NCBI GenBank assembly: GCA_025266875.1
Contig: JALLLT010000050.1
Location: 1 to 64,000, forward strand
Direction of reading: 5' to 3'
Length of the DNA: 64,000 nt
Source: Fennellomyces sp. T-0311
Taxonomy: Eukaryota; Mucoromycota; Mucoromycetes; Mucorales; Lichtheimiaceae
How positions within the stretch are numbered: the stretch's first letter is position 1; each line of letters opens with the position of its first letter. The position numbers and the translations under genes were made by a program. The notes under the pieces were generated by a model. The model was not told where the DNA came from, did not search any database, and saw nothing but the letters and a program-made list of their open reading frames with translations. Shown piece after piece: positions 38,838-56,038 of this stretch.

Positions 38838-38985
38838 ATGCCGCGCATCAATTGGAGTTGTTATAGACCGAAGAGCAAACAGAAACAAAGATGCATGAAG
38901 AGGAGTTTTACTCTTTACGGCTATTTTACCTCTGCTTAAACAACACAGAAACTTCTAAAAAAACTAATCACGGGTCCTGCGCTGT

Positions 38986-39622
38986 TTATTGCTCGCCGGC
39001 CACCTCTTCCGGCACAATGCCCTCTTTAATCAACAGGTCTTCTAGATCGCCCGACTGGTGCATGTTGAGCAGGATGTCGCATCCGCCCACAAACTCGCCC
39101 TTGATGTACACCTGGGGAATCGTGGGCCACTCGGAGTACTCCTTGATGCCCTGTCGCAGTTCGTCGTCCGCCAGCACGTTGAATGTTTGTACTTTATCAA
39201 AGTCGACGCCTTGAACCTGCATGATCTGTACAGCCGCACGACTGAAACCGCACTATCATCGTCACTGGTTGTTAGACAGATCCGTATCACCATCCCTCCA
39301 ACCTTCTTGTACCATTGGCTGATCAGGTGTGCCCTTCATAAACAATACGATATCCTTTGACTTGACGTCCTATCCATTTGGCCATGTGAGCCCCTTCGCT
39401 TACTTTGTTATGCTGCCAACACTTTACTTTATCGAGCTGCGAACGCAAAGCGTCAGACAGCCAGCGAGCCCACATTGGTCCTTGAGCCCGTGCATTCATG
39501 GCAGGGCGCATAAGCGTAGACTAAAAACATTCGATTAAGTCGCGAGATCTTGGTCGATCAGACGGCCTGCCATGTATTATAGACAAACTTACTGTACGTG
39601 TGGCTGCACGGAAAAAGTTCAT
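38986..39622 (-). CDS. GRX5: Mitochondrial monothiol glutaredoxin (Grx5 type)
   Basis: It delivers iron-sulphur clusters in the mitochondrial assembly pathway. Exon joins give [10 protein letters not shown], then [20 protein letters not shown], a basic, acid-free presequence typical for mitochondrial import. The domain follows with [20 protein letters not shown] across an intron, where CGFS is the monothiol active site. Then [40 protein letters not shown] (cis-Pro TIPQ and GG-CD glutathione-binding motifs) and the C-terminal end PEEVAGEQ. About 150 residues, complete. It is divergent from SMC5. Confidence 0.94.
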
Positions 39623-40295
39623 GATGCTCAAAATTTGTAATGTATTGGTTGTCGTGAAAGATCGTCTAGAAAACTCGACCAGTGTTGTTTTTCCTAGGAG
39701 CGTTCTGGGTCTGAAAACAATGGCTTGAAAAACTGGGCACCCTCCATTTCATTTTCTTGCGACGACGCTCGTTGCCGTTTGATGGCTCTTTGTCTCTCTG
39801 ACTCCATCGGCAACGTTTCGCCGCTTGTGTAATGTTGCGCTTCCCTAATAGCCTATTACGCCGTCTTGAAGGAAAACGGAGATTTGCTTGGATAAGGGAT
39901 CGGGCATCGCTTGCCAGCGCCTGTCACATGAATGGAGCATCCTGCCTTGTTTTCTGTACTCCAAAGCATCATTCACGCATGCCACTGATCACCATGTGCG
40001 CTTTTAATTTGGAGAAAAAGAGAAGCATCCGGTGAAACCTGTTTATCACTATGCCAATACCGGAATGATGGTGGGGAAGCCAGTGCTACCGTGGAAAGTG
40101 GAATCCTGGTAACATACAGGCCGCATGTAACCATCACAACAAAGCCATGTGTGTGTGTGTGTGTGTGCCTGGTTCCTTGATTGACCACAACAAGGACAGG
40201 GCTAAAGATTTAGTTCGTGTCTCAGAAAAAACGGGAGGCGCGTCCCAAAACGAGTATTCGCGTCTTGAACCTGTTATCAAGCAATAATAACGACA
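39623..40295. other. Divergent intergenic region GRX5 / SMC5
   Basis: This is 673 bp without a supportable gene. It includes a (TG)10 run at 40148-40167 and GGCGCGTCCC near 40236, a GC-rich patch 50-60 bp before SMC5 that might be a cell-cycle site. Nothing else is recognised. Confidence 0.5.
40148..40167 (+). repeat. (TG)10 microsatellite
   Basis: 20 bp of uninterrupted TG in the SMC5 upstream region. Confidence 0.85.
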
Positions 40296-44585
<4,290 letters not shown>

Positions 44586-44737
44586 AATAGTATACAATAA
44601 ATTTACTTTTTCGGAAAAGTACTAAATGGGAGCAAGGCCGATAGCGCGTGTGTGTGACCGCAGCAATCCATCAACTTAAATAACCTTCGGCTTTTTCGCT
44701 GTTTGCCTTCTTTCTTTCTTTCTTTCGTCTTTCCCCA

Positions 44738-47700
44738 ATGCCACCCATCTCTACTTTGAAGGAAAAGTTTGCCTTTGCCAAGACGCCCGAAGAGCGCATG
44801 CAAGTTATCCGTCAACATGCTGTGACTGGATCCAGCGACTGGTACTATTACCGTGGTCTGACATTGTTGGCGCAACTGGAGGAAACCTTAACCAGCGCCG
44901 AGCCACGAGAACCTACATCTGCCGAAAGAGAGCTGGTTGCCTCGATACACGAGTTGCTACGCGACTATTGCAACAACTACAACAACTCCAATTACCGAAA
45001 ACTAAACACCCGATTCCAACTATTGCGTTACCCACTCGATCCAACGGCGACATTGTCGTTTATCCGAGAACGATTTGGACTCAGTAACGAAGACACTATG
45101 ATGCAGCAAGGAGAGGCAGGTACTCCGAAACCGGCGCGTCGCATCAAGCCTGGAGATTTCGATCCAACAGTCATTTCACCTGCTGTGGTATTGGATCGTG
45201 CACTCGGACTTGGAAACAAGATTTCTCCACTTGTAGCGTTTCCATCGCTCAAGGATGTATATGATCCCGAGAAGGAACATCGGGCACTGCGTGAACTGCT
45301 TTCGTATCCACATTCGGATACACGTGAATCCTGCGACATTGTGCAGCGCCTCAATCATACTCTTGGCAACAAGAAAGCAAAAGTCGATTCATTCAATATC
45401 AACAACTTTACCATCGAGCAGATGGAACGGTTGATGGAGACACACAAGGACTTTTCTATCGTTCAAAAGTATATTACAAAGTTGGGTGATGATCTTGAAC
45501 GCGTCTGGGCCTTTGTCAAGGAGTTGCCTGCCGGTTACAGTGGAATCAAGGTCACGGTTCTGTTCTACAAGCTCAAGGAGACCTTGATCTGCAGCAATTT
45601 CAATGATTTTGGATTATTTGAAATGTATTGGAAACTGCGCAATGAACGGTTCACGGAACTCAAGGTAAAAAAAGTAGCAGTGTCAACTGCATGAATATTA
45701 TTAACTTTAATGTGTGGGAAAAAAATTTCAGTGGTTTCCTGTGCCTCCGTATTCGCAGCGGACTGAATTGGTGGATGCTTATTTGGCAGGCGCTTTGATA
45801 AAGAACCCTTCACTCTCGCTGGCCCATCTTGAAAATTATGAATCCGAGCTCAAACGCACGCATGCCACGATTCTATTGACACGTGTTCCCGCTACATCAT
45901 CCCAAGAGTACTGGCGCAACGTGTTGGGATCCAGCGAATATCGTAACCTCGTTGACAAGACCGAACTTTGTTTTGGTTACCCTACTCTCTACAGCAAAGA
46001 AGCAACCACCACGCTTCACATCACTGTCAAGAATATACCTCATGTCAGTATTCGCGTCTTTGCCATTGATCTCCAGCAATACTGGCGTCTTCATCCCTCA
46101 GCGACTGACATCCAGGTGGATAACGTCGATGGCTTGTGTCCCACATGGGAAAAGCAACTCGATTACAGCCATGCTGAACCTGTTCAAGTTATCGAGGATA
46201 CCATTGATTTGGAAAAATTGGCTCCTGAAGTATTTTCCAGTCGTGGTGCATGGGTCGTTGACTTGATGGGTGAACGTGAGAGTTCCCGCGTCATTATCCA
46301 AAAGGTAAATCAGAAGCGTAAAAAGGTTCAAATCATCAAAAACTTACAAGGAATAAAAAAAAATAGGGTCGTCTGCGACACATTTGGAAAAATACCTCTG
46401 CTGGCCATCTGTTCCGCATTTTCGACGAAGAAAATGCAACAGTGGAAAATGCCAAGATATGGTATCGCAATGAGTATTACGAAGCGGATGATGATCACAA
46501 TATCTTGATTCCGTACAATACCAAGGCCGAGGTTCCAAGTCAAATGCTGATTGTCCACGAAGAGTTTTGCGAGCCTTTGCGATTCACTTGCAAAGAAGAA
46601 CGATATGATCTTACCATCAACTGCTATGTGAATCCAGAAAGTCTGGCTCCCAACAGACAAACCAAGGTGGTCGTCAGTCCCCGCGTGACGATCCACGATC
46701 AAGCCGTTCCTTTGCAGTTATTGGAATCTGTAAAATTCACTGTGGACGCTACCAATAGTGATGGTGTTCAAAGTACCTTTACGCAGCATGTGTCGAAAGC
46801 CAGCCAGTCGATGGAATTTCAGTTTACGGTGCCAAGTACTCTTCAATCGCTGACATTCCATCTCCGTGGTCAAGTCAAATCTGCTGATGGCACAACCACT
46901 CATGATGTTGCAGCAAGTGATACTACAACCTTTTCATCCATGCAAAAGACGACAAGTGCATACCTTAAAACCGACACTGATGGCTATTATATTCTGATAC
47001 TTGGCAAAAATGGTAAGTTTACAAATTATGCATGTGTATCAGACTCACTTGAATGACTCATGCATGTGTGTATATAGGTGAACCAAAAAGGAATGCTGAT
47101 GTTCATATTGAGCTACAACATCGAATGCTTTTAGCCAACAAGCCAATTGAACAAAAGTTGCGAGCCAATGACGACGGTATTGTTCAGCTGGGAAAGCTTG
47201 ACAACATCACGTGTGTGTCGATCACACTACCTGTGAGAAAGACGTGGCCACTGCTAGCGCAAAATCCGCAGCTGCCAAGGCGAATGCACCAACAAGCCAA
47301 CGCACCATTCAGGATTCCAGGCACTTTCATCTACTCTTCGTTATTCCAAACACTTGACAATTCCAACGTTATTCATGACTTCACGGGCAAGCTCAATATG
47401 CATGCCACGTATATTGATATCGAAGGTCTTCCTGAAGGTACCTATCGGCTTAACTTGGAAAGTAAAGGCGGACGATCCTCTCAAATTACGTGCAACATCA
47501 TTGCCTCGGGTAATCAACAGCAACAAGGATCACATTGGTCACATTGGGCGGACTGGTTGCTTGGCAAGGAAACGTTCGCTCAAGCAACCCCGGCAAAACC
47601 TTTGAGCATCAGCAGTATCGCGGTGGCCGACAAGCAGGTTACTGTGAAGCTTGACAATGCCAAATCTTCTGCTCGCGCCATTGTCACGGCCAGTACATTT

Positions 47701-50700
47701 GTTGCTGAGAACCAAGTGACAATTGCCAGGTTACTACGTAATCTACCAACACCCAAGCTCCTTGATGCTCCACTCAATACACAATTAACTTTTATGACTG
47801 GCCGCAAACTCAGTGAAGAGTTCCAATACGTTCTCAACCGTGCCAGAGCAGAGAAGTGGGTTGGAAGCTCATTGACCAAACCGTCTCTGTTGGTGTATCC
47901 GGACGAAAAGGGATCAACAACCACAAGAGATCGTGATTTGGGTCTGGGAAAGTCCTTCACATCCACAAAGAATGCGGCTCTGTGCCATGCGAGAGGTGAG
48001 CGGATGGATGGCCTCTATGGCAGCTATCAAAGTGATCTTTTCAATGCTCGACCAACGACGGACATGGCTTTTCTCAACCATCGGTGTCCTTCGCTGATTC
48101 TTACTCCCGATGAAGATGGTGTGTTGACAATCGATCGCAGTCAGCTCGGTGATGGAAACATTCTGCATGTCGCTATTCAACAGGGCGAACAAGTGTTGAT
48201 CGAACAATTGGTACTTGAAGATGCGTCGCAAGAACTCAAGTGCAACAACTTGTGTCAACAAGGTGACCCATCGAAACTGTGCATCCAATCCAAGGCAGTC
48301 AAGGAACTTTTGCCACAGGAGCAACTCATACTCAATCTCAACAATGAATGGGAACTTGTCGATACATTTGAGAAGCTGTTTACTCTGTTTGAAAACATGG
48401 GATCGATCTCACTTGAAGATGTCAAGTTCTTGAACCGGTGGCCATCCTACACAGATGAGGAAAAGCTCAAGAAACACGAAAAGGTGGCATGTCACGAACT
48501 CAATCTCTGGATCAAGTACAAGGACACTGCCTTCTTTGATAAGCACATCAAACCATACGTCGAAGCCAAGTTGTACAAGTCGTTCATGGATCTTTACCTC
48601 ATTGATGACTTGACTGGCTTGCGTAAATTCGTCGACTCTGTGTACTTGTACAAGAACTTGTCAACCGTCGAAAAGGCATTGCTTGCTAAAAGATTTCCTG
48701 AACTGCTTCCAATAACACTTCAAGCGTTCAAGGATGCGGACATAAATCAATCGGACGTGAACTTTGATACCGTGCTAGCTGGAAGTGCGCTCCAAGTGGA
48801 ACAGGAACCAATTGCCATTTCTGAGATGGCACTCCCACCACCGCCACCACCCCCCGGGGCACCATCCGGTTTCGGATTTGGATCTGCCATTGCAGCAGGT
48901 GCCACTGCTTCAGCATACCACCCACCAGTTGCACGATCGGTGAATCTGTTCGGATGTAAGTAATTTTATAAAGAGAAATGCCTAAATACTAATTCTATAT
49001 TTCCTCAAATAGCATCAGCACCTCCCCTACCACCAGGAGCTTCAGGAGCCATGAGGAAACGAATGCTGGCTGCTAAAGCCGATTCTTCATCTGAACAAGA
49101 AGAAAGCGACGAGGATATGGGATTTTCACTTATGGATGATGGTGATTTTGCATATGAAGATGATGATGTTATAATTGAACAAGTTGACCAAGGAGGTGAT
49201 GACGAACCAGATGAAGAAGATCAGCTACGCGCTGCTTTGAGAAAGCGCAAGAGCAAGAAAGTCCCTTTCAGATTTACTCAGCAAACCAAGGAATGGGCAG
49301 AAAAGGGTTATTACAATGACTATAATAACACCACTCCCGTGAACAAGTTCTGGATTGACTATCTGGAATCGGATGGACAGAAGCCTTTCTTATCTGGCGT
49401 ATGTATACATAACATAGATTTCCTAAAGCAAGGATGCTAACACAACCGACTAGAATTTCATCTTTGCTACAAATAGCTTTACGGAGATCATGTTTGCGCT
49501 GGCACTATCCGAGTTACCTTTCCAGTCGCAATGCAAACAAGAATCAGACGTTGCCAATCACAAGATTGTGATCACTGCAGAAACGCCTTGCCTTGTTTTC
49601 CATCGCCAGCTTAAGGTATTATTTATCACATTTAGCTTTTGAATAATAGTTTCCAACACAATTTTATTTTTTGCAGGAAGCTCCGAATGATCCACCAGAA
49701 AATCCAACCATCCTTCTGGGACAAAACTTCTATGTCAACCAGGACCAGCACAATATGAACCATGACGAGCTCGAGATGGTAGATCCAAATGATTTGGAGC
49801 CTGGTACAGAATATGGCTGGCACGTTGCTATCAGCAACGTATCTTCCAAACGATGCTCGATCGAAGTTACACTCCAAGTGCCTGTGGGTGCCATTCCTAC
49901 TGGAAAAACACCTTATTGTCACTCCCGTACGCTCGAATTGCTACCCTATTCCACATGGCAATCCGTGGTCGGCAGCTTCTACTTCCCATCATGTGGTGAA
50001 TTTGGTCAATTCCCAGTGACAGTATCGCAGAAGTCCAAACTAGTTGGCGCAACGCCCTCTCTCAAGATCCATGTGAAAACTCCTGACATTACGTCCGGCA
50101 CATCTTCATGGACAACGCTCGCAAGCAGCGGTACAGAAGATCAAGTGATCACTCATCTACTCCAGTCCAATTTGGACAAAGTCAACTTTGAGTTGCTACG
50201 CTGGCGTTTGAATGATCCTCCTTTTGCTACCAGAGTGATTGACACTTTAAGAAAACGAAGATTCTATAGCATGGCAGTATGGCAATATGGCTTGTACCAC
50301 CAGTTCACTGATGCCATCAAGGAACTTCTTGAGAACGAAGAATGGCTGGTAAACGAATGTGGTACTGCCTTTGAGTCACCACTGGTGTCTACATCCTTGC
50401 TGAAACTTACATCGTTGTTGGAGTATGCGCCCGTCATTCCAGCGCGTCAGCACCAACTCGGTTTGCGTCCTGAGATTCGCAACAGCGAGCTCCACGCATC
50501 ATACACAAATCTCCTCGATTATTTGGGCGAGAAACGCGAGGCAAGCACCCAAGATTTGCTGGTTCTTACGGTATACTTGATTCTTCAAGAGCGAATCGGC
50601 GAAGCAAAAAACATCTACGAGCGCATTAACAGCGATGGATCGATGCAATACGATTATCTTGGGGCATATTTGGAGACACGTGTGCGTGCTGACCAGGTCG

Positions 50701-51527
50701 AACCGGCCACATTGGATCTCAGCAATGTACGACAAGTTGCTAAAAAGTATACCCACTGCAGCCAAGTGAGATGGCGCAAGATTTTCACAAGCCTGCTTGA
50801 CTACGTTGATGAGATCGAGCGTCAACAACAAAAGGATGACAGTACTGAGATGATGCCTGAGCGTCAGCAAGCCCAAGCGATCCTCAACGAACCTGTGCTT
50901 GACTTTGACCTCGAACAAGACCAGCTCGTCCTACGCTATTCCAAGGTGCAACAGGTCGAGATACGGTATTACAAGACGGATGTTGAAGTCATGTTCTCCC
51001 ATAACCCGTTCAACCGATCATCGGACGCAGGGTGGGTCAAGCCACATGTGATTCAGAAGATCGACTTAGATGCTCAGGAGACAACGGCAGAAAACGATCT
51101 TGAGCCCTACGAGGTGATTGGTATTGGCAAAGCTAATATCAAAACCCATCGTGTCTCCTTACCAAGCAATCTGACACATGCTATTGTGCAAGTAAATGGA
51201 GGTGGCCTGAAACGTAGCAAGCCTTACTTTGAGCATACCCTTTTGGTTCACTTTGTCGAATCTTATGGCATGGTTCGTGTCGCAGACAAGGCTGCACAGC
51301 GCCCGATTGCAGGCGCCTATGTCAAGGTCTATGCACGCTTCAAGAATACTCAGGTCGTCGAGTTCTGGAAGGATGGTTACACTGGGCTTAACGGTGTATT
51401 TGACTATGTCAATGTTACCGATGCTAGCTTGGATAAGCTTCAGAAAGTGGACAAGTTCAGTTTGCTTATTTCATCTGCTGAAAATGGTGCATTGGTGGAG
51501 GAAACTTATCCTCCTGCAAGTTTCTAG
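44738..51527 (+). CDS. Giant uncharacterised protein (~2,140 aa) with A2M-like beta-domain features
   Basis: Seven exons (about 44738-45664, 45732-46303, 46367-47014, 47079-48955, 49013-49398, 49455-49614, 49677-51527) join into one frame. The start MPPISTLKEKFAFAKTPEER lacks a signal peptide, and no membrane helix is visible, so it should be cytosolic. The first 310 residues are helical. Long beta-rich parts follow, with ESSRVIIQKGRLRHIWKN, AGHLFRIFDEENATVENAKI, YYILILGKNGEPKRNADVHI and LPEGTYRLNLESKG, which look like macroglobulin-type repeats. A PPPPPPPGAPSG hinge and an acidic stretch (EQEESDEDMGF) lie near residue 1350-1390. The C-terminus has AGAYVKVYARFKNTQVVEFW, KDGYTGLNGVFDYVNVTD and ENGALVEETYPP. 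I recall similar giant proteins in protists and some bacteria, but know no studied function. Confidence 0.85.
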
Positions 51528-52103
51528 TTCCCATTTTCCTGTAGTTCTATGACTAAACCAAAAAGAAAAAAGAAAAAATATGGAACATCCCCCCCCTTGT
51601 CCAGGATCCCCTGGTCGAATAAACAGTTTTTGTGCAGTTCTTCGGTTTCGTGTTGCACTGGACAAGTCCGCCATTTTGGATCCCTTTTTTAGACCATTAG
51701 GTACCATTCATGAAGGCACATGTATCTATCTCATTCAGTATTGGCAATGTTTATATATTAAACCCCATTTACTTTATTCACTTGAATTTTTCCAAAAAAC
51801 GAAGTTTTCCCACAAAGTGAGGTGGAATGAGAAGATCCGAGATTGGGCAATTGGTCGTAAGACGTAAGCAGGTTGCACAAAGGAAAGAAGAATGTCGGGT
51901 CTTTGAGATGATCGCGAATCCGGAACGTCTGAGCGTAACACGAAAGCTAACATGGATCCATATTCAGTGCATTTATCCCCGTTTTATGTTGGTCGCGATG
52001 TAGCACAAGCTCCAGCTGTGATCCACATCTGATAAAACTTGGATCTGATTAAAAATGGCTTGGTCTCACACACCTAACGCAATGTTTGATCCCGCAAAAG
52101 CTG
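51528..52103. other. Intergenic region
   Basis: This is the 3' flank of the giant gene, with a C8 run near 51590, and the promoter side of the next transporter. No gene, RNA or repeat recognised. Confidence 0.5.
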
Positions 52104-52112
52104 TATAAAAGG
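52104..52112 (+). promoter_or_regulatory. Putative TATA box of the MFSD1-like transporter
   Basis: TATAAAAGG lies 66 bp upstream of ATG 52170, a strong match in form and distance. Confidence 0.55.
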
Positions 52113-52169
52113 ACAAGTAAAAATTTTTAGTGCTTATTTCTCACTCCTTTTTTTTGTACATATTGAAAG

Positions 52170-54052
52170 ATGTCTACACCCAAGCAGGAGCATCGTGGCG
52201 ACAATGACGTTGAATATAGCGAAAAGGCGGAGCAAGTCGTGATCCATGATGACAAATTCGCAGAAGAGCACTTTAATGAGACTGGTCTCCATGAAAGTGA
52301 TGCTGCTTTGGCAAACGCTCCTTGGAAGTACAAAGTGATTGCTTTAGTGACAGCCTTGATGTTGCCCGGTAATGTCTTTATCTGCGATACTTTCTTTGTA
52401 TAACTTATTAATCATCTCTACTATTCTTATTAGTTGGTTCACACTTTTCCGGTGCTGCCCTTGGTGCGATGAAGGCTTCATTGAAAGCGGTAAGCAAAAA
52501 AAAAATGACTGACTAATAGAAATAAACTAAACAAAAGAACCAAATAGAACTTGAATATTGATAACACTCGCTATGGTGTATTGTCATCATCCGTCTCGAT
52601 CATCAACACGATCTTTCCTATTCTCGGTGGCTTTTTCATTGATGTATTTGGCACAGTATGGGGCACGATTGTTATCAATATGATGATCATGCTTGGCAGT
52701 TTGCTCACCGCTGTTGCTGCTCGCGTTGGCTCGTTTCCTCTGATGGTGGTCGGTCAAGTTGTCTTTGGTATTGGTAGCGGTCTTATCGTGACCATGCAAG
52801 AATCTCTGTTATCCAAATGGTTCCGTACCAAGTATTTGGCCCTTGCCATTGGTTTGCAGCTTTCGATCAGCCGTTTGTCAACTTTCCTCGGCACCCTTGT
52901 CTCTAACCCTATCGCTGTGCGAATGAATGACTGGGTGTGGGCATTTTGGCTCGCGTTAATCCTTTGTGGTTTCTCCATTATCATGAACTTGATTTATGCA
53001 TATGTGCTGCATCACTTGCAAGGTGCAATCGTAACCAAAACTGAAATAATGCGTATCAAGGCAAACAAGACGGTGCACGCCCGCTCAGTCCTCAAGTTCC
53101 CTGGCTATTTTTGGCACATCATTCTTATTGAATTTCTCTTTGCTGCCGTTTGGACTGTCCATCAATCTGTCGCTACGGAACTTGTACAAATTCACTTTGG
53201 AACCACGCAGGTGCTGGCCGCCTACAAGGCAAGTGTTTCCCAAGTCGTTCCCATTGTCGCCACCCCCGTCCTTGGGTTTATCATGGACTTCTTTGGTCAC
53301 CGCATCCTTATCCGTAAGTACATATTGATGTGAAAAGGTTCAAGTTAACTCATCGAACTTTTGTAGTGATGTTGTCCGCCATCTTCTTCATTATTAGCTG
53401 CGGTTTGCTCGGCTGGACCATGGTCGAACCTATTGTTGGCATGATCCTATACAGTTTCTCGCTTGCGTTTGGTCCAATCACCATGATTACCTCAATAGGC
53501 ATGATTTTGCCATCGTCGTATATCGGAAGTGGTTTGGGACTTTTCAAAGGCGCCAACAACATTGGCAGTTCTATTCTAGATATCGTCGTTGGCATCGTGC
53601 AAGATAACACCGCCAATCAGAGATATACAGGTATGAATGACGAATATTATTCTTTGTGGAAAATCATGTATGCTAACGCATTGTCTTATTAGGTGTCATG
53701 GCCGTATTTATCGCACTTGGTGGTTTAGGCTTATTAATCATTGTCGGTCTCTGGTTCACTCAACACATCTACTTGAAAGATCTTCTCGAAGTTGGTCGTA
53801 AGAAACGTGAACAACGTAAGTTTTTGCCTTCGACTTTCAGCATCATTTAATATGTATACTTACGATAATATTGCAGGCATGGCCGAGCTCAACGACAATG
53901 AACTATATCTTACCAAGCAAGGCATGGATTCGCTCAGCTCCAGAAAGACTACTTATCTCAACTATGTTTACTGCGGTATCTACATCTTTTGGGGTATCGT
54001 GGCTTGGGTACTCTTTTTCGTGTTTGCCGCTACCGGAAAAGTGTCATTCTAA
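52170..54052 (+). CDS. MFS transporter, MFSD1-like
   Basis: This is a twelve-helix transporter with about seven exons. A charged N-tail of about 60 residues precedes helix 1 (YKVIALVTALMLPVGSHFSG). The pattern LNIDNTRYGVLSSSVSIINT, PILGGFFIDVFGTVWGTIVI and MLGSLLTAVAARVGSFPLMV, then FGIGSGLIVTMQESLLSKWF, is characteristic of the MFSD1-type group, lysosomal in animals. Later helices include FWHIILIEFLFAAVWTVHQS, MLSAIFFIISCGLLGWTMVE, GLGLFKGANNIGSSILDIVV and YCGIYIFWGIVAWVLFFVFA. A cytoplasmic ELYLTKQGMDSL segment precedes the last helix. In animals MFSD1 exports dipeptides from lysosomes; the same role in a fungal vacuole is inference. Coding sequence looks intact. Confidence 0.8.
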
Positions 54053-54935
54053 AGTATATCTCTCTATTGTACTATTTCCTCTTGTCATTTAGTATTTAGC
54101 TTATTCCATTTCCTTCTCTATTTTGCTTCAGCGTACTTATAGCGCTACGTAATAACTTATCATTCACACTAACTTTTATATATACTTACGTATTATATAC
54201 ATTAATTTTGGAGCTCGGGTCATACGTCCCCTTGCACAGAAAAAACTACACCCCGGTATTCCAGAACGTGGGAACGAGTCTAAACTTTCCGGCATTTCTT
54301 GATACTTGTACTCTCCTGTCACCTGGTATCCGCTAGTGCATAACGACTGATTCGGTTCATATTACATACACGTTGTCCTTTTTAGATTCTTTTTAATCGT
54401 GACAAAATATGTAACTGGAAAATTACAAACTCGTTCAAGTTGGATATTGCTGATCCGAGCAAGCATGAGATACGCGTGCATATATAGCTCTTGGTCACTT
54501 ATAGTAAGTCCATTTACTTTGTGTGAGTAAAGAGACTGTCCAAAGGAGAACATCTCTGTTTAACATTAATTCTAATAAAGTGAAAACCCGAATAGTGCGC
54601 TCCAATACCATTATGTTCACCCAGCAATCGGTAATAAGTAGCAATTATCCAACCTCCAGCCGTCCATATCTTTACAACTACAATGCACGAGTAAAGTTAG
54701 ATTCACATGATCACTCGCTTGGGTCCAGATTTCGTAACCATCTTGCCTCTACTGATTTAATGTACTCGTGGCAACAGCTCAAATGTGATATGTATACTGT
54801 GTGATTAAGTGATGCTGTACCCATGTAACCATTTGAGTGTCACCTGCCAACCACCGAATGCGGAGTCGAGATTTTTTTTCTTTTTGTGGTCGACCGTCTT
54901 GTTGATCGATCAGATTTCCATTGCAACCATCCAAA
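54053..54935. other. Intergenic region
   Basis: This is 880 bp of AT-rich DNA with short open frames on both strands and no domain. No tRNA, rRNA or repeat recognised. Confidence 0.5.
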
Positions 54936-55784
54936 ATGCCCCACAAGCGAGTAAAAGCAAGCTTAAGAAAGAAGCAAGAGTGTGTATAGTTTGTTTGCAA
55001 TAGATCATTTCGGAAGATTAACGAACGTAGAGTTGATCTTCCAGTGACAACTTCGAAATCGGACGATACCCCCAAGTCATTTGCTCGGCTATTTAGGTAC
55101 AAGGATATTACCGAGAAAAAGCGTAAAGAAAAGCTGGATAAAAAGAAAGAGGAGAAAGAAAAGGTAGGTGACAAACGGTATATCAAGTAGATATACATGA
55201 TGCTGACACTTTCCACTTAGCAAGAAGATTTGAAAATCAAGGAAGGCGAACGGTTAAAGGATTTCAACGAGCGAGTCAATAAGAAATATCAACAAGAGTT
55301 TATACAAGCAGTCAAATCAACAAAACCACTCAGTCAACGCAAACGAAAAAATCGTGAAGCTCGCAAGCAAAAGCAGCAGGAAAAGAAGCAACGACAACTG
55401 GATGAGTATGGTGGTCGAGACTTTGACGATTTGAAGGACAATGTCAAGTTTGGTGAGGTAGCTGATGCACCGCCGATATTTACCAAGATTCCAAAGGCGC
55501 GAGGTCGAGGCAAAGAGGTATTAGCGGATAGTAACAAACAATTACATTCATGCTGATCCACTTTGAAACTGTAGACATTGGAGGCCAAGACACGGGAAGC
55601 AGTATCGTCAGACGAGGATGAAAGCATGAAGCAGCTCAAGGCATCCCATAAGCGAAAGCTTCAAAACATGAGTGCATCCGCACGGAAGACATTAGAAGGC
55701 GAACGTGATCGTGCTATTGAACTGTACAGGGCGAAAAAGGCCAAAAAGATGGTAGCATCAGGATTAACACCGTTCACATCATGA
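54936..55784 (+). CDS. CCDC137-like basic nucleolar coiled-coil protein
   Basis: Four exons. The start MPHKRVKASLRKKQE joins VDLPVTTSKSDDTPKSFARL through a 51-nt intron (54980-55030) that has a TTAAC branch-like site. The rest is Lys/Glu-rich: LFRYKDITEKKRKEKLDKKK, KIKEGERLKDFNERVNKKYQ, KRKNREARKQKQQEKKQRQL, DNVKFGEVADAPPIFTKIPK and, in the last exon, ASARKTLEGERDRAIELYRA. The VKFGEV..PP and ERxRAxxxYRA motifs match the family of human CCDC137, a chromosome-periphery/nucleolar protein. Length of about 230 residues is in range. Its job in fungi is not established; ribosome biogenesis is a guess from composition. Confidence 0.72.
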
Positions 55785-55944
55785 TGAGGCTACTAATAAA
55801 TAAACAAAAGAGATATGTCCGAGTGTGGAATGCCCACAGTCTATCGTCGTGTAGTTAAAATGTTCCGACCCATTCCAATAACAGTCGGTCATCGACTGCA
55901 ATATATCGCCGATCATGGTTTGGTTGCGAACAACGTCTAATTGC

Positions 55945-55952
55945 TATAAAAT
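55945..55952 (+). promoter_or_regulatory. Putative TATA box of the secreted repeat protein
   Basis: TATAAAAT lies 94 bp upstream of ATG 56039. A CT-rich leader sits between them, a common form in strongly expressed fungal genes. Confidence 0.5.
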
Positions 55953-56038
55953 GGGCGATCATTGACGCTTCTCTTCTCAATCCTCATCATCTTCAACTTC
56001 ATTCTTCATCTTTTTCATTCATCTCATACATCCGAATC

